Shown here: positions 42,074 to 52,287 of the stretch, piece by piece | Layout: each line of letters starts with the position of its first letter | Position numbering within the stretch: the first letter of the stretch is position 1 | DNA from: Geovibrio ferrireducens | GTDB taxonomy: Bacteria > Chrysiogenota > Deferribacteres > Deferribacterales > Geovibrionaceae | DNA length: 64,000 bases | Assembly: GCF_026226615.1 (NCBI RefSeq) | Contig: NZ_JAJAPB010000004.1 | Span: 186,001 to 250,000, forward strand | Direction: 5' to 3' | Translations under genes and position numbers: made by a program | Notes under the pieces: model-generated | Databases searched by the model: none | Told to the model about the DNA's origin: nothing | Seen by the model: only the letters and a program-made list of their open reading frames with translations

Positions 42074-43480
42074 CAGCCGGGGCGGGCTCTGTCCCCTGCT
42101 CCGTCTCTTCCGGTGTCTTCGGCATAAAGAAGTAATACACCCCGCCCTCATGCTCTCTTTTCAGCATAATGTGATTTGCCGAGGAATTAACCTCTTCTGC
42201 AAAATCCAGAAGAACGTTTTCTTCATTGTCAACAATCTTGCCGTGTCTGAGTTCTTTCGGGACGCAGTTGTCAGGGAAGCCTTTCATTTCCAGAGTGACA
42301 TTGTTCTCGGTGCAGTATTTCCTTCCGTCAAAATCCGTATAGCAGACTCTTCTGCCGGCAGAGCAGAATTTCAACTCATCGCGGTTTATGAAAATCTCTT
42401 TGTTAAACGAATCCTCAGTTGAGAGCGCCGTCAATGCACCGTCTTCAAGGTGCAGGGTAAAGCCGTCCGCCACGGCTGCTTTTTCCGAAGGCAGACCGCT
42501 GTATATTCCGGCTCTCACGAACCTGCCGCCGCAGTAAGCATCAGCACTGCCGGAAACCGCCACACAGTCAGTCATATTATCCGCAGGAAAGTCCAGTATC
42601 TCAGGAGCACCGCCCCTGTTGACATCCTGATAGTTTATGCTGTAAAACCTGTCCCTTCCGTAGCCGTTGAGCCTTCCTCCCGCTATATACGGCGATGAGA
42701 AGTCCACAGGCAGCGGGCTGAGCCCGGTGAAGCGTCTCTGAGCAAAATCGAGGGTTACTAACTTCTCATCAAGGATAAATACTGCAAATCCGTCATCCAG
42801 AAAAACATCACGTATGGTTTCCTTAAGCTGGCCGGATATTACCTCGTCATTGGAATCTATGCGGTACACCCTGAACGATCTGCCTTCTGCAAAAGCAAAA
42901 TACGGAGGATAAAAAGCAGGCTTGCCCGGTTTGTTGTTTGTGCCCGTCACCTCAGCGCAGGAGGACAGGCTGAAAATGCTTATGCCTTTCTCATTCTCAG
43001 CAAGCAGGAAGCCGCCTTTAAGTTTTATTGATGTGTAATTATCGGAAATAAGGGAGGGGCACTCAGAGGTGGAGATATTGACAGAAGTATCTGTAAGGAC
43101 AGCAATAAGCCCGTCTTCATAGACAAAGTCCCTTACATTCTGCGCGATTACCCCTGATGTTTTTTTTTATCAAAGCTCACAAGCGCACCGAGAAGCAAGC
43201 CGCTCTGAGGCATTGCCGCTTCAAACTCCGCCGTGCTGTCGGATGCGTGAAGCTCCGCCTTAAGCTCCTGAATGTAGCTGCTGCCTGTGAAGAGATTTTT
43301 CTGAGTTACAGCAGCCTGCTGTACGGGTGCGGCGGTTGTGCAGGAGATGACAAGAGCAAGTGAGGGGATGACTAGTTTCAGGAATCTGATTATCCAGCCG
43401 GGGCAGCATAGTTTCGAAAATACTTCCGTTTCCAGCGCCTTACGTTCATCAAAAGTGAGTTCGCAGTCTCTTCTTTCCAC
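42066..43480 (-). pseudogene. Lipoprotein gene split by a frameshift in a run of nine A
   Basis: Two frames look like one gene. The first (43480-43148) encodes 110 residues with a hydrophobic stretch and lipobox (LALVISC near residue 47), then stops soon after Lys-Lys-Lys. The second is open without a stop from the A-run (43168-43160 on the minus strand) to 42066, but has no start codon with a ribosome site. Re-reading one A joins them into about 471 residues: ...FDKKK then TSGVIAQNVRDFVYEDG. The downstream part shows repeated strand-turn units with YED, DDGFAVFILDEKL and FYSINYQ segments, like a beta-propeller, but no family is recognised. It could be a pseudogene, a phase-variable gene, a site of slippage that makes two products, or a sequencing error. 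Confidence 0.75.
43160..43168. repeat. Homopolymer run of nine T (nine A in the lipoprotein mRNA)
   Basis: The run occupies the reading-frame break of the lipoprotein gene. A tract of this length is prone to replication or transcription slippage. Confidence 0.9.
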
Positions 43481-43510
43481 CTAAATTCCCCCGGACGCAC
43501 ATTAACGCCG

Positions 43511-44371
43511 TCAGAAGCCGAGGTATTTCACCTCTTCCTCAAGCTGAACGCCCGTTTCTTTCAAAACAATTAACTTAACTTCTTCAATCAGGTTCTTAAT
43601 ATCTGAACCGGTAGCGCCGCCGACATTAACAATAAAATTGGCGTGCTTCGCAGAAACCATAGCACCGCCGATGCGTTTTCCCTTTAACCCGCACCGCTCT
43701 ATGAGTTCTCCGGCGTAGTGACCTTCAGGCCGTTTGAAAACAGAACCGCAGGAGGGGTATTCCAGAGGCTGCTTCTGCACCCTTTTACGGAGAATCTCCT
43801 TCCTTATACGCTCGCTTTCCGTCCTGTCCCCTTCTTCAAGGAGGAATTTTCCGCCGAGAACTATGCTTCCGCTCACTGCCGCGGTTCTGCGGTATGAGAA
43901 ACCGGCCTCAGCACCCTTCACTGTGAAAACCGAACCGTCAGAACCGAGGAGATCTATCTCGTCAGTTAACATCCCGATTTCAGTTCCAAATGCACCTGCG
44001 TTCATAGCAAGAGCACCGCCCACAGTGCCGGGAATGCCGCTCATATTCTCGGCTCCGGTCATGTAAGATCTTATCGTATAAACGATCATTGAGTCAAGAA
44101 GAACTCCTGCCCCTGCATAAATTTTCTTATGTTTCTTTAAAATGTGCCGATTAAGATTACTGAGAACTATTACAAGATGATCCAAAATTTGATCTGAGAT
44201 CAACAGGTTACAGCCGCCGCCCATTATAAAATGTTCAACCGATTTTTTTTTCGCCCAATCGAGACATTCAACTAATTCTTCAGTTGTGGACGGTTCGGCA
44301 AGAAATTTTGCCGTACCTCCGGTGCGGTAGCTTGAGTAATTTTTAAGTGATACGTTTTCTCGGATTCTCAT
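43511..44371 (-). CDS. murB: UDP-N-acetylenolpyruvoylglucosamine reductase
   Basis: MurB makes UDP-N-acetylmuramate for peptidoglycan. The 286-residue protein is FAD-binding: SSYRTGGTAKFLAEP near residue 13, IMGGGCNLLISD near residue 49, and GIPGTVGGALAMNAGAFG near residue 101. The proton donor Ser is in LEYPSCGSVFKRP, followed by AGELIERCGLKGKRIGGAMVS and HANFIVN. It is the shorter, type II-like form. It overlaps mtnP by 4 bp. There is only a 30-bp gap to the frameshifted lipoprotein gene downstream. Confidence 0.96.
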   Translation of the reverse strand: MRIRENVSLKNYSSYRTGGTAKFLAEPSTTEELVECLDWAKKKSVEHFIMGGGCNLLISDQILDHLVIVLSNLNRHILKKHKKIYAGAGVLLDSMIVYTIRSYMTGAENMSGIPGTVGGALAMNAGAFGTEIGMLTDEIDLLGSDGSVFTVKGAEAGFSYRRTAAVSGSIVLGGKFLLEEGDRTESERIRKEILRKRVQKQPLEYPSCGSVFKRPEGHYAGELIERCGLKGKRIGGAMVSAKHANFIVNVGGATGSDIKNLIEEVKLIVLKETGVQLEEEVKYLGF

Positions 44372-45153
44372 TTGCTGATCTTTGTTCCTTCAAGGGCATC
44401 TTTGCAGAAGCATTTTCTGTTCACTGTGTATGAATCGGGCAGAGCACTGACGATCGCCTTGATCCTCTCTGTCGCTCCCTTCATGGTCTCCACCACTTCC
44501 ACCGTTGTTAACTTGGCATCTGATGTGCCTGCGGCGTAATTGGTGATAATGCTCACATTGGCGTAGCATATCTCCTTCTCACGCGCCAGAGGAGCCTCCG
44601 GGAAGAGCGTCATCCCCACCGTATCGCCGCCTATGGAAGCAAAGTATTTTATCTCCGCTGCCGTTTCAAGTCTGGGACCGTTAGTGCAGATATACACACC
44701 GCTGTCTTTCACCTCAACCCCTGCTCTCTGCGCACTTTCGGTAAGCAGCGCCCTGAGCTCAGGACAGAAGGGCTCTGTGAAGTCTATGTGGTGAATAAGG
44801 CCGCCGTCATAAAACGTGTGCGCCCGCCCGGATGTCATGTCAATGGCATTTGAGGATATTACTATATCGCCGGGCTTCACGCCTTTTATTCCGCCGACCG
44901 CAGTGAAGGAGACAATGCGCTCAACACCCAGCTTCTCAAATCCGGCTATGTTTGCCCTGTAGTTTACGCTGTGCGGCGGAATGCCGTGACTGCGGCCGTG
45001 TCTGTTGAGGAAATAGAAGTCAACGCCCTTATAGCTGAAATGCCTGTAAGCATCGGAAGGAGCGCCCCACTCAGTTTCCACTGATTCCTCGCCGATAAAC
45101 TCAAAACCTTCTATGTCGTAAAGTCCGCTTCCGCCAATTATGCCAAGTTTCAT
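44368..45153 (-). CDS. mtnP: 5'-methylthioadenosine phosphorylase
   Basis: MtnP splits methylthioadenosine with phosphate in methionine salvage. The 261-residue protein starts MKLGIIGGSGLYDIEGFE and has NRHGRSHGIPPHSVNYRAN, TAVGGIKGVKPGDIVISSNAIDMTSGRA (spaced), the phrase YICTNGPRLETAAEI, GMTLFPEAPLARE and the Asp in NYAAGTSDAKLT. The MTAP class is favoured over purine nucleoside phosphorylase by the GTSDAKLT and TNGPRLET wording. A repeat-rich 330 bp lies between it and lolD, which is upstream. Confidence 0.93.
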   Translation of the reverse strand: MKLGIIGGSGLYDIEGFEFIGEESVETEWGAPSDAYRHFSYKGVDFYFLNRHGRSHGIPPHSVNYRANIAGFEKLGVERIVSFTAVGGIKGVKPGDIVISSNAIDMTSGRAHTFYDGGLIHHIDFTEPFCPELRALLTESAQRAGVEVKDSGVYICTNGPRLETAAEIKYFASIGGDTVGMTLFPEAPLAREKEICYANVSIITNYAAGTSDAKLTTVEVVETMKGATERIKAIVSALPDSYTVNRKCFCKDALEGTKISK

Positions 45154-45187
45154 ACAGTACCTTTTTCATTATTGTTAAATTCTTCCC

Positions 45188-45355
45188 GGAGAACTTTTTT
45201 AACGTAGAAAAAGTTCCCCGAACCCCTCAAAAAACCGAATCTGTTCATCCTGCCCGTTTCTGATACACGCAAACAAGCTGTTTCTCAAAGATTTGGTTTC
45301 TTTGGAAAGAGTTTGAGAAGACCTTTCTTTGCCATTAAAGAAAGGTTTTCTCAAG
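45188..45355 (-). repeat. Dispersed repeat family 2, copy 2, carrying a family 1 module
   Basis: Read on the minus strand it matches copy 1 (511-653) in order: a CCTTTCTTT hairpin, TCTCAAACTCTTTCC, TTGAGAAAC, and after a gap TTTTGAGGGGTTCGGGGAACTTTTT with its A-rich partner. The gap (45237-45270) is filled by 34 bp nearly identical to the stem 1 region of family 1 copy C (45393-45426, three differences), so one repeat has been spliced into the other. No gene is seen in 45154-45483. Confidence 0.72.
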
Positions 45356-45387
45356 ACAAAGCTTTCCTTAAAAACGACTATCTGACA

Positions 45388-45481
45388 ATCTGAATCCGTA
45401 CATCCTGCCCGTTTCAGATACACGCTCGCGCCTTGCAGAGCAAGGCTTCGCTGCGCACGGCGCATCCCCGTCCTTGGGGAT
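45388..45481 (+). repeat. Three-hairpin dispersed repeat family 1, copy C
   Basis: Stem 1 is ATCTGAA/TTCAGAT with the ACATCCTG loop. Stem 2 is GCCTTG/CAAGGC with loop CAGAG. Stem 3 is ATCCCC/GGGGAT with loop GTCCTT. The linkers are ACACGCTCGC and TTCGCTGCGCACGGCG. It ends 2 bp from the lolD stop codon, like copy B at uppS. Confidence 0.88.
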
Positions 45482-45483
45482 GG

Positions 45484-46140
45484 TCAGCTTTTTTCTATTC
45501 TGATAATCCTGTCGCAGGAGTTTGCTATGCCGTCTTCGTGGGTGACGATGAGGATTGTCACGCCTTCATCGCGCATGAGGCGGATCATGTCCAGAACCTC
45601 GTCACTGTTCTTTTTATCAAGGCTTCCCGTGGGTTCATCCGCAAGGATAACCTTCGGGCTGTTCATCATAGCTCTTGCGATTGCCGTTCTTTGCTGTTCG
45701 CCTCCGGAGAGCTCAGCGGGAAAGTGCGTGATTCTGTTTTCCAACCCGACCTTGGTGAGCAGTTCCTTTGCTCTTTTGGCAGCGTCCTGAATGTTCATTC
45801 CGCCTATGAGGGCGGGCATCATTACGTTTTCCAGTGCGGTAAAATCTTCCAACAGGTAATGAAACTGGAACACAAAGCCAACATCCTTATTTCTGAACTG
45901 GTCAACCGCCTTTCCTTTAAGTTTGAGGATGTCCTCGCCCTGAAACATTATGGAGCCTGAGTCAGGCTTATCCAAACCGCCGATTATGTGCAGAAGGGTA
46001 GACTTGCCGGCTCCGGAGGGGCCGACTATGGCGAGCATTTCGCCTTTGCCCACGCTCATGTTGAAACCGCTGAGAACATTCAGTCTGTAGTCCCCTTTCA
46101 GGAAGCTTTTGTTAAGATCTATTATTTCGAGCAGACTCAT
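45484..46140 (-). CDS. lolD: Lipoprotein-releasing ABC transporter ATPase
   Basis: LolD powers release of outer-membrane lipoproteins from the inner membrane. The 218-residue protein has Walker A GPSGAGKST (about residues 38-46), the Q-loop VFQFHYLLEDFTALENV, the signature LSGGEQQR, Walker B VILADEPTGSLD, and the His switch IVTHE. The adjacent LolC/E permease gene upstream (end 46141) makes the LolD identity firm among MacB-type ATPases. Confidence 0.95.
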   Translation of the reverse strand: MSLLEIIDLNKSFLKGDYRLNVLSGFNMSVGKGEMLAIVGPSGAGKSTLLHIIGGLDKPDSGSIMFQGEDILKLKGKAVDQFRNKDVGFVFQFHYLLEDFTALENVMMPALIGGMNIQDAAKRAKELLTKVGLENRITHFPAELSGGEQQRTAIARAMMNSPKVILADEPTGSLDKKNSDEVLDMIRLMRDEGVTILIVTHEDGIANSCDRIIRIEKS

Positions 46141-47367
46141 CTAATCACGCCTCAATGCTTCTATGGGGTCGAGCTTGGCCGACTGTCTGGCGGGAAACAG
46201 ACCCGCAACATATGTGATAACCAGTGCGCAGACCGTAACCACTATGAACACCGAGGGCTCTATCTTCACGGGGATTCTGTCCATGAAGTAAACATCCTCC
46301 GGCAGGCTTATGAGTTTGTAGTTTTTCAGCACGAAGCAGATAGTGTAGCCGATAACGTTGCCGAGCGCTGTTCCCACAAAACCAACCACGAGACCCTGAC
46401 GGATGAAGATGCGGTATATGCTTTTTTCGGGTGCGCCCATGGCTCTGAGTATGGCTATGTCGCGTTTTTTATCCTTGACAGATACTGTGATCATGCTCAC
46501 CACATTGAATGAGGCGACTATGATTATCAGTGTGAGTATGATGAACATGGCTATTTTTTCCAGCTTGAGGGCGGAAAAAAGGCTGCCGTTCATGCTTATC
46601 CAGTCCCTTGACCAGTAAGGAAAACCCAGTTCCTCTTCTATCTTTTTTGCGAGGGGGATTGCGTTTGAAAAATTATCCGCCTTTACGCTGAAGCCGGAGA
46701 CTACATCAGTCATTCCGAAGAATTCCTGCGCCGCCTCAAGGGATATGTAGCCGAGGGAAGAGTTGTACTCATACATCCCCATGTCAAACCATCCGGCGAC
46801 CTCAAAGTGTTTCATCTTCGGAACCATGCCGAACGGCCCCTTGCGCCCGAAGGGAGAGACCATCACCACATCATCACCAGCGCTGACCGCCAGCGAATGG
46901 GCAAGCTCCTTTCCGAGAACAATCTTCGGTTTCTCGCCTTTGTCAGCTATGTCCATAAATTCGCCGTCCTTCATAAATTTCTCTATGGAGGTAACGCCGA
47001 GTTCTTTTTCAGGGATAACACCTCGGATGATAACGCCGCTGACATTGTTCTGGCTGGTGACTAAAACCTGACTGAGGACAAACGGGGAAACACCCGCCAC
47101 CTTGTCCGTCACGCGGATTTTTGCATCAACAAGCTGCCAGTCGCTGATGGGGGCAGCGTCAAGACGGTTTACGATTATATGCGCGTTTGCGCCGAGGATC
47201 TTGTTCTGCAAATTGTCGGAGAAACCGATCATCACGTTCAGAACAATTATAAGTGTCGCCACCCCCACCATTATACCGATTACGGAAATGGTGGAGATGA
47301 ACGAAAATATACGGTTTTTCCTGCGGGAGCGCAGATAGCGCGTGGCTATCAGATTCTCCGTTTTCAT
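46141..47367 (-). CDS. lolC: Lipoprotein-releasing permease LolC/LolE
   Basis: The 408-residue inner-membrane permease has four membrane helices: near residue 22-45 (ISTISVIGIMVGVATLIIVLNVMIGF) and three in the C-terminal third (LKLEKIAMFIILTLIIIVASFN, GLVVGFVGTALGNVIGY, PSVFIVVTVCALVITYVAGLF). A large periplasmic domain with a beta-rich MacB-PCD fold lies between. The Phe-Ser-rich N-terminus (RSRRKNRIFSFISTIS) is typical of LolC/E. Only one permease gene is present here, so it probably works as a LolF-type homodimer, as in lineages without separate C and E (inference). It is 1 bp from guaA and abuts lolD. Confidence 0.94.
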   Translation of the reverse strand: MKTENLIATRYLRSRRKNRIFSFISTISVIGIMVGVATLIIVLNVMIGFSDNLQNKILGANAHIIVNRLDAAPISDWQLVDAKIRVTDKVAGVSPFVLSQVLVTSQNNVSGVIIRGVIPEKELGVTSIEKFMKDGEFMDIADKGEKPKIVLGKELAHSLAVSAGDDVVMVSPFGRKGPFGMVPKMKHFEVAGWFDMGMYEYNSSLGYISLEAAQEFFGMTDVVSGFSVKADNFSNAIPLAKKIEEELGFPYWSRDWISMNGSLFSALKLEKIAMFIILTLIIIVASFNVVSMITVSVKDKKRDIAILRAMGAPEKSIYRIFIRQGLVVGFVGTALGNVIGYTICFVLKNYKLISLPEDVYFMDRIPVKIEPSVFIVVTVCALVITYVAGLFPARQSAKLDPIEALRRD

Positions 47368-47368
47368 A

Positions 47369-48919
47369 TTATTCCCACTCGATTGTCGCAGGCGGTTTGG
47401 AGCTTATGTCATAGACGACACGGTTAATACCCCTTACCTCGTTTATTATGCGGTTGGAAATTTTGCCCAGCACATCATAGGGGATATGCGCCCAGTCCGC
47501 CGTCATGCCGTCTGAGCTGTAAACAGCCCTGATTGCGCAGGCGTTTTCATATGTTCTGCCGTCGCCCATTACGCCCACAGTATTTACAGGGAGCAGAACG
47601 GCGAATGCCTGCCATATGGTGTTGTAAAGGTTGGCGTTGTGAAGCTCCTCGATAAAGATGGCATCCGCCTGACGGAGAACATCGCATCTCTTCTTGGTGA
47701 TCTCGCCCAGAACCCTCACACCCAGACCGGGGCCGGGGAAAGGGTGACGGCCGACCATCACTTCCGGAAGACCGAGCTTGCGCCCTACATCCCTTACCTC
47801 ATCCTTGAAGAGCTCACGGAGGGGCTCCACAAGCTGAAACTTCATATCATCCGGCAGACCGCCCACATTATGGTGAGACTTAATAGTGGCGGAGGGGCCT
47901 TTGAAAGAGACTGATTCTATAACATCAGGGTACAGAGTGCCCTGCGCGAGGAAATCGAAATCGCCTATTTTTCTCGCCTCTTCCTCAAAAATGCGGATGA
48001 AGAGGTTGCCTATTGTCTTTCTTTTCTGCTCAGGGTCGGTCACGCCCGCAAGAGCAGTGAGGAAGCGTTCCTCAGCATCAGCCACCACGAGGTTTATTTT
48101 ATAGTTTTCCCTGAATGTTTTTTCCACATACTCACGTTCGTTCAGCCTGAGCAGGCCGTTATCAACAAAAACGCAGACGAGGTTATCGCCTATTGCCTCA
48201 TGGAGAAGCACGGCAACAACGGAGGAATCCACACCGCCGGAAAGCCCGCAGAGAACTTTTCTGTTCCCCACTTTTTCCCGGATGCGCTCAATCTCCGCCT
48301 GAATGAAGTTTTCCGTAGTCCAGATCTGTCTGCATCCGCAGATGCCCACAACGAAGTTCTCAAGGATAGTTTTGCCCTGCTCAGTGTGGGTGACTTCGGG
48401 GTGAAACTGGATTGCGTATATCTCGCGGCTGTGATGCTTCATGGCGGCGGCGGGGGCATTGTCCGTCTTCGCTACTATGTCAAAGTTTTCGGGCATTTTC
48501 TCCAGTCTGTCGCCGTGGCTCATCCATACGGTAAGCGTCCCGCTTCCTTCAAGCCCTTTGAAGAGGCTGCATGAAGGCTCATAGCTGAGAACCGCCCTGC
48601 CGTATTCCCTGTGGTTTGAGGGAGCGACAACTCCGCCGAAATGCTGTCCGGCAAGCTGCATGCCGTAACAGATGCCCAGAACGGGAAGCCCCATCTCAAA
48701 AACACGCTCATCAACCCTCGGCGCGTCCTCTTCATAAACGCTGGAAGGGCCGCCGGAAAGGATTATCCCTTTCGCCTCGAATGCCTTTATTTTCTCAAAA
48801 TCTGCGTTGCAGGGGAAAATTTCGCAGTAAACATGAGCCTCGCGCACCCTGCGTGCGATAAGCTGAGTATATTGTGAGCCGAAATCAAGTATCAGCACTT
48901 TTTCCGAGTGAATGTCCAT
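47369..48919 (-). CDS. guaA: GMP synthase (glutamine-hydrolysing)
   Basis: GuaA converts XMP to GMP. The 516-residue protein has an N-terminal class I glutamine amidotransferase (nucleophile Cys in [11 protein letters not shown], His/Glu in [13 protein letters not shown]), the ATP pyrophosphatase P-loop [10 protein letters not shown] near residue 232, and the dimerisation domain ending [16 protein letters not shown]. It is upstream of lolC by 1 bp. guaB, which makes its substrate, lies 0.9 kb away on the same strand beyond the parDE genes. Confidence 0.97.
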   Translation of the reverse strand: MDIHSEKVLILDFGSQYTQLIARRVREAHVYCEIFPCNADFEKIKAFEAKGIILSGGPSSVYEEDAPRVDERVFEMGLPVLGICYGMQLAGQHFGGVVAPSNHREYGRAVLSYEPSCSLFKGLEGSGTLTVWMSHGDRLEKMPENFDIVAKTDNAPAAAMKHHSREIYAIQFHPEVTHTEQGKTILENFVVGICGCRQIWTTENFIQAEIERIREKVGNRKVLCGLSGGVDSSVVAVLLHEAIGDNLVCVFVDNGLLRLNEREYVEKTFRENYKINLVVADAEERFLTALAGVTDPEQKRKTIGNLFIRIFEEEARKIGDFDFLAQGTLYPDVIESVSFKGPSATIKSHHNVGGLPDDMKFQLVEPLRELFKDEVRDVGRKLGLPEVMVGRHPFPGPGLGVRVLGEITKKRCDVLRQADAIFIEELHNANLYNTIWQAFAVLLPVNTVGVMGDGRTYENACAIRAVYSSDGMTADWAHIPYDVLGKISNRIINEVRGINRVVYDISSKPPATIEWE

Positions 48920-49037
48920 CGGTTACAAAACTCCTTTCAATGATTTTCCGCGCCCGGAACGGGCTGGTATAAGCCTTTAAAGTGGTTATGATAATATATT
49001 CTCGTGAAAAATACACTTAAAATATGCCCCAACCTGA

Positions 49038-49066
49038 TTGACAAACTTTGCCAAACCCCCTATCTT
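49038..49066 (+). promoter_or_regulatory. Promoter of the parDE module
   Basis: A perfect TTGACA (49038-49043), a 17-bp spacer and TATCTT (49061-49066) are spaced as a strong sigma-70 promoter. The start site would lie just ahead of the Shine-Dalgarno AGGAGGA, so the leader is very short. ParD proteins usually bind their own promoter. Confidence 0.75.
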
Positions 49067-49085
49067 TCTCTCAGGAGGATCACTT

Positions 49086-49319
49086 ATGGCAACGATGAAT
49101 GTTTCTCTTCCCGACAACATGAAGGAATGGGCTGAAACTCAGGTTAAATCCGGCAGATACAGCAATACAAGCGATTATGTCCGCGCACTCATAAGAAAAG
49201 ACCTTGAGCTTGCAGCACAGAAAAAAACACTAATAAGAGCACTTGAGGCCGGAGAAGAAAGCGGAATATCAGACAGCACTCCGGACGATATTTATAAGTC
49301 TGCCAGTGCCGATGTATAA
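49086..49319 (+). CDS. parD: ParD-like antitoxin
   Basis: The 77-residue protein has an N-terminal ribbon-helix-helix domain (ATMNVSLPDNMKEWAETQV, then SGRYSNTSDYVRALIRKDLE) and a C-terminal helix that should bind the toxin. ATG 49086 is chosen because AGGAGGATCACTT precedes it; an upstream in-frame start at 49038 lies inside the promoter. The stop overlaps the toxin start by 8 bp (ATGTATAA), so the two are translated together. It would neutralise the downstream ParE-like toxin and repress the operon. Confidence 0.92.
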   Translation: MATMNVSLPDNMKEWAETQVKSGRYSNTSDYVRALIRKDLELAAQKKTLIRALEAGEESGISDSTPDDIYKSASADV

Positions 49320-49596
49320 GCTGACTAAAGCTGCAGAAAAAGACATCTATGATATATTAAAGGATTCTCTGCTCCGCTTCGGCAAGGTTCAGACAGATGC
49401 GTACTTTTCTTCATTAAAGGAGTGCATGGAACTTATAGACGCAAATCCTCAAATGGGTGTGGATATTGAGTTTATCAGACATGGGTATTTCAAATTTCCC
49501 CATAAAGGTCATGTAATTTACTATACAAAGAAAAAAGAATATCTACTGTTTGTCCGCATCCTGCATAAAAGCATGGACGCGGATCAGCATGTTTAA
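49312..49596 (+). CDS. parE: ParE-like RelE-superfamily toxin
   Basis: The 94-residue protein has the ParE/RelE plan: MYKLTKAAEKDIYDILKDSLLRFG, two helices with LKECMELIDANPQMGVD, then strands FIRHGYFKFPHKGHVIYYTKKKEYLLFVRILHKSMDADQH (spaced), with the R-x8-H-VIYY and HKSMD features of ParE. Members usually poison DNA gyrase. The start at 49312 overlaps parD and is preferred to the upstream in-frame start, which would add 23 non-family residues. It is inserted between guaA and guaB and transcribed against both. Confidence 0.92.
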   Translation: MYKLTKAAEKDIYDILKDSLLRFGKVQTDAYFSSLKECMELIDANPQMGVDIEFIRHGYFKFPHKGHVIYYTKKKEYLLFVRILHKSMDADQHV

Positions 49597-49618
49597 AAGG
49601 ATCCTTCGCTGCGCATGA

Positions 49619-49738
49619 AAACGTCATCCTGAACACAGTGAAGGATCTCAGGTGCTTAGGGATTCTTCGGCCTTGCCTCAGAATGACGTATCACAGCTTA
49701 TATTACGTATTCACCCAGTAGTTGGGCGCTTCCTTCGT
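49619..49738. repeat. Tandem duplication, copy 1: hairpin repeat plus remnant of guaB 3' end
   Basis: These 120 bp match 49755-49874 with three mismatches (offset 136 bp). The copy holds a hairpin element (CGTCATCCTGA/TCAGAATGACG ends, 49622-49688) and a dead copy of the last twelve guaB codons (49703-49738). Just before it, 49603-49615 (CCTTCGCTGCGCA) matches the second linker of repeat family 1. Confidence 0.9.
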
Positions 49739-49754
49739 TAGCTGACTGTCACGG

Positions 49755-51329
<1,575 letters not shown>

Positions 51330-51369
51330 TTATGTTTTGTTTTTCAATTTTTCAGTTCAGTTATATTCA

Positions 51370-51475
51370 GGGAAACTTTGTACAAAGTTTCCCTAATACC
51401 CTTCAAAAACTCACCGGTCAAAAAACGAAATTCGGTTTTTCAGGAAGAGCAAAGGGTTTCTCTGTTTATATTTCT
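51370..51475 (-). repeat. Dispersed repeat family 2, copy 3 (partial)
   Basis: It contains a perfect 24-bp palindrome at 51370-51393 (arms GGGAAACTTTGT and ACAAAGTTTCCC). Read on the minus strand, the phrase GTGAGTTTTTGAAGGG and then the palindrome match copy 1 (593-641). The CAAACTCTTTCC part of the other copies is missing. It lies between nadE and guaB and could act as a terminator-like hairpin, though T-runs are short. Confidence 0.65.
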
Positions 51476-52287
51476 CAGTAGCCCCAGTCACGGCTGTAGC
51501 GGAAGTCACGGCCGATCGTTCTCTGGCTCACTTTCGCTATGACGGGAATCTTGCGCTTGAATTGGTATCTCATTATCCTTTCTGAGATTTTCTGCACAAA
51601 TTCCTCATCGAAGCCCATTTTGATCAACTCCGCTTTTCTGCGCCTGTTGTCTATCATTTCGTAAAGGAGCCTGTCCACATCCTTATATGTGAAGCCCAGC
51701 TCCCCTTCATCGGTCTGATCCGGCCAGAGGTCTGCGGTGGGCTGTTTCTTTATAACCTTATCGGGAATCCCCAGATATTCGGAAAGTTCCCATACCTGCG
51801 TCTTGTAGAGATCCCCTATGGGGTTAATGGCGCTGGCCAGATCTCCGTACCATGTGCCGTAGCCGAGGAGAAGCTCCGTCTTGTTGCTTGTTCCGAGAAC
51901 TATTCCGTCGTGCTTTGCAGAACGGTCAAATATAGTGACCATGCGCATGCGGGCGAGAACGTTTCCTATACGGAGCTTGCTCATATCCTTATCACTCTCA
52001 ATGAAGGGTTCCGCAAAAGGGGTTATGTCGGCTATTTCAAGGTTAATACCAAGAGCGCCCGCCACCAGTTCCGCGTCCGCCATGCTCTCCTTGCTGGAAA
52101 GCTTGTATGGAAGCCCGACACCAAATACCCTGTCCTTCCCCAGAGCCTCAACAGCAATGGCAGCGGAAAGGGCTGAATCTATACCGCCGGAGAGTCCGAG
52201 GACAACATTCCGGAGACCGATTTTCTCTGTTTCCTCTTTTACGAATGTGGTTAATATCTGCTTTGTGAGTTTAAGATCAAGCTTCAT
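51475..52287 (-). CDS. nadE: NAD synthetase (stand-alone synthetase subunit)
   Basis: NadE amidates deamido-NAD with ATP as the last step of NAD synthesis. The 270-residue protein is the short form without an N-terminal amidase domain. It has the P-loop VLGLSGGIDSALSAAIA near residue 29, GTSNKTELLLGYGTWYGDLASAINPIGDLYK (spaced), and DLWPDQTDEGELGFTYKDVD. It overlaps by 4 bp the gene for a nitrilase-family amidase. The two probably form a split glutamine-dependent enzyme, though the subunit could also use ammonia alone. Confidence 0.95.
   Translation of the reverse strand: MKLDLKLTKQILTTFVKEETEKIGLRNVVLGLSGGIDSALSAAIAVEALGKDRVFGVGLPYKLSSKESMADAELVAGALGINLEIADITPFAEPFIESDKDMSKLRIGNVLARMRMVTIFDRSAKHDGIVLGTSNKTELLLGYGTWYGDLASAINPIGDLYKTQVWELSEYLGIPDKVIKKQPTADLWPDQTDEGELGFTYKDVDRLLYEMIDNRRRKAELIKMGFDEEFVQKISERIMRYQFKRKIPVIAKVSQRTIGRDFRYSRDWGY

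Noticed and set aside
42951-43147. Intergenic gap between two separate genes (110 aa and 294 aa)
   Set aside because: The downstream frame is open without a stop right up to the A9 tract, so the gap is coding sequence of one frameshifted gene.
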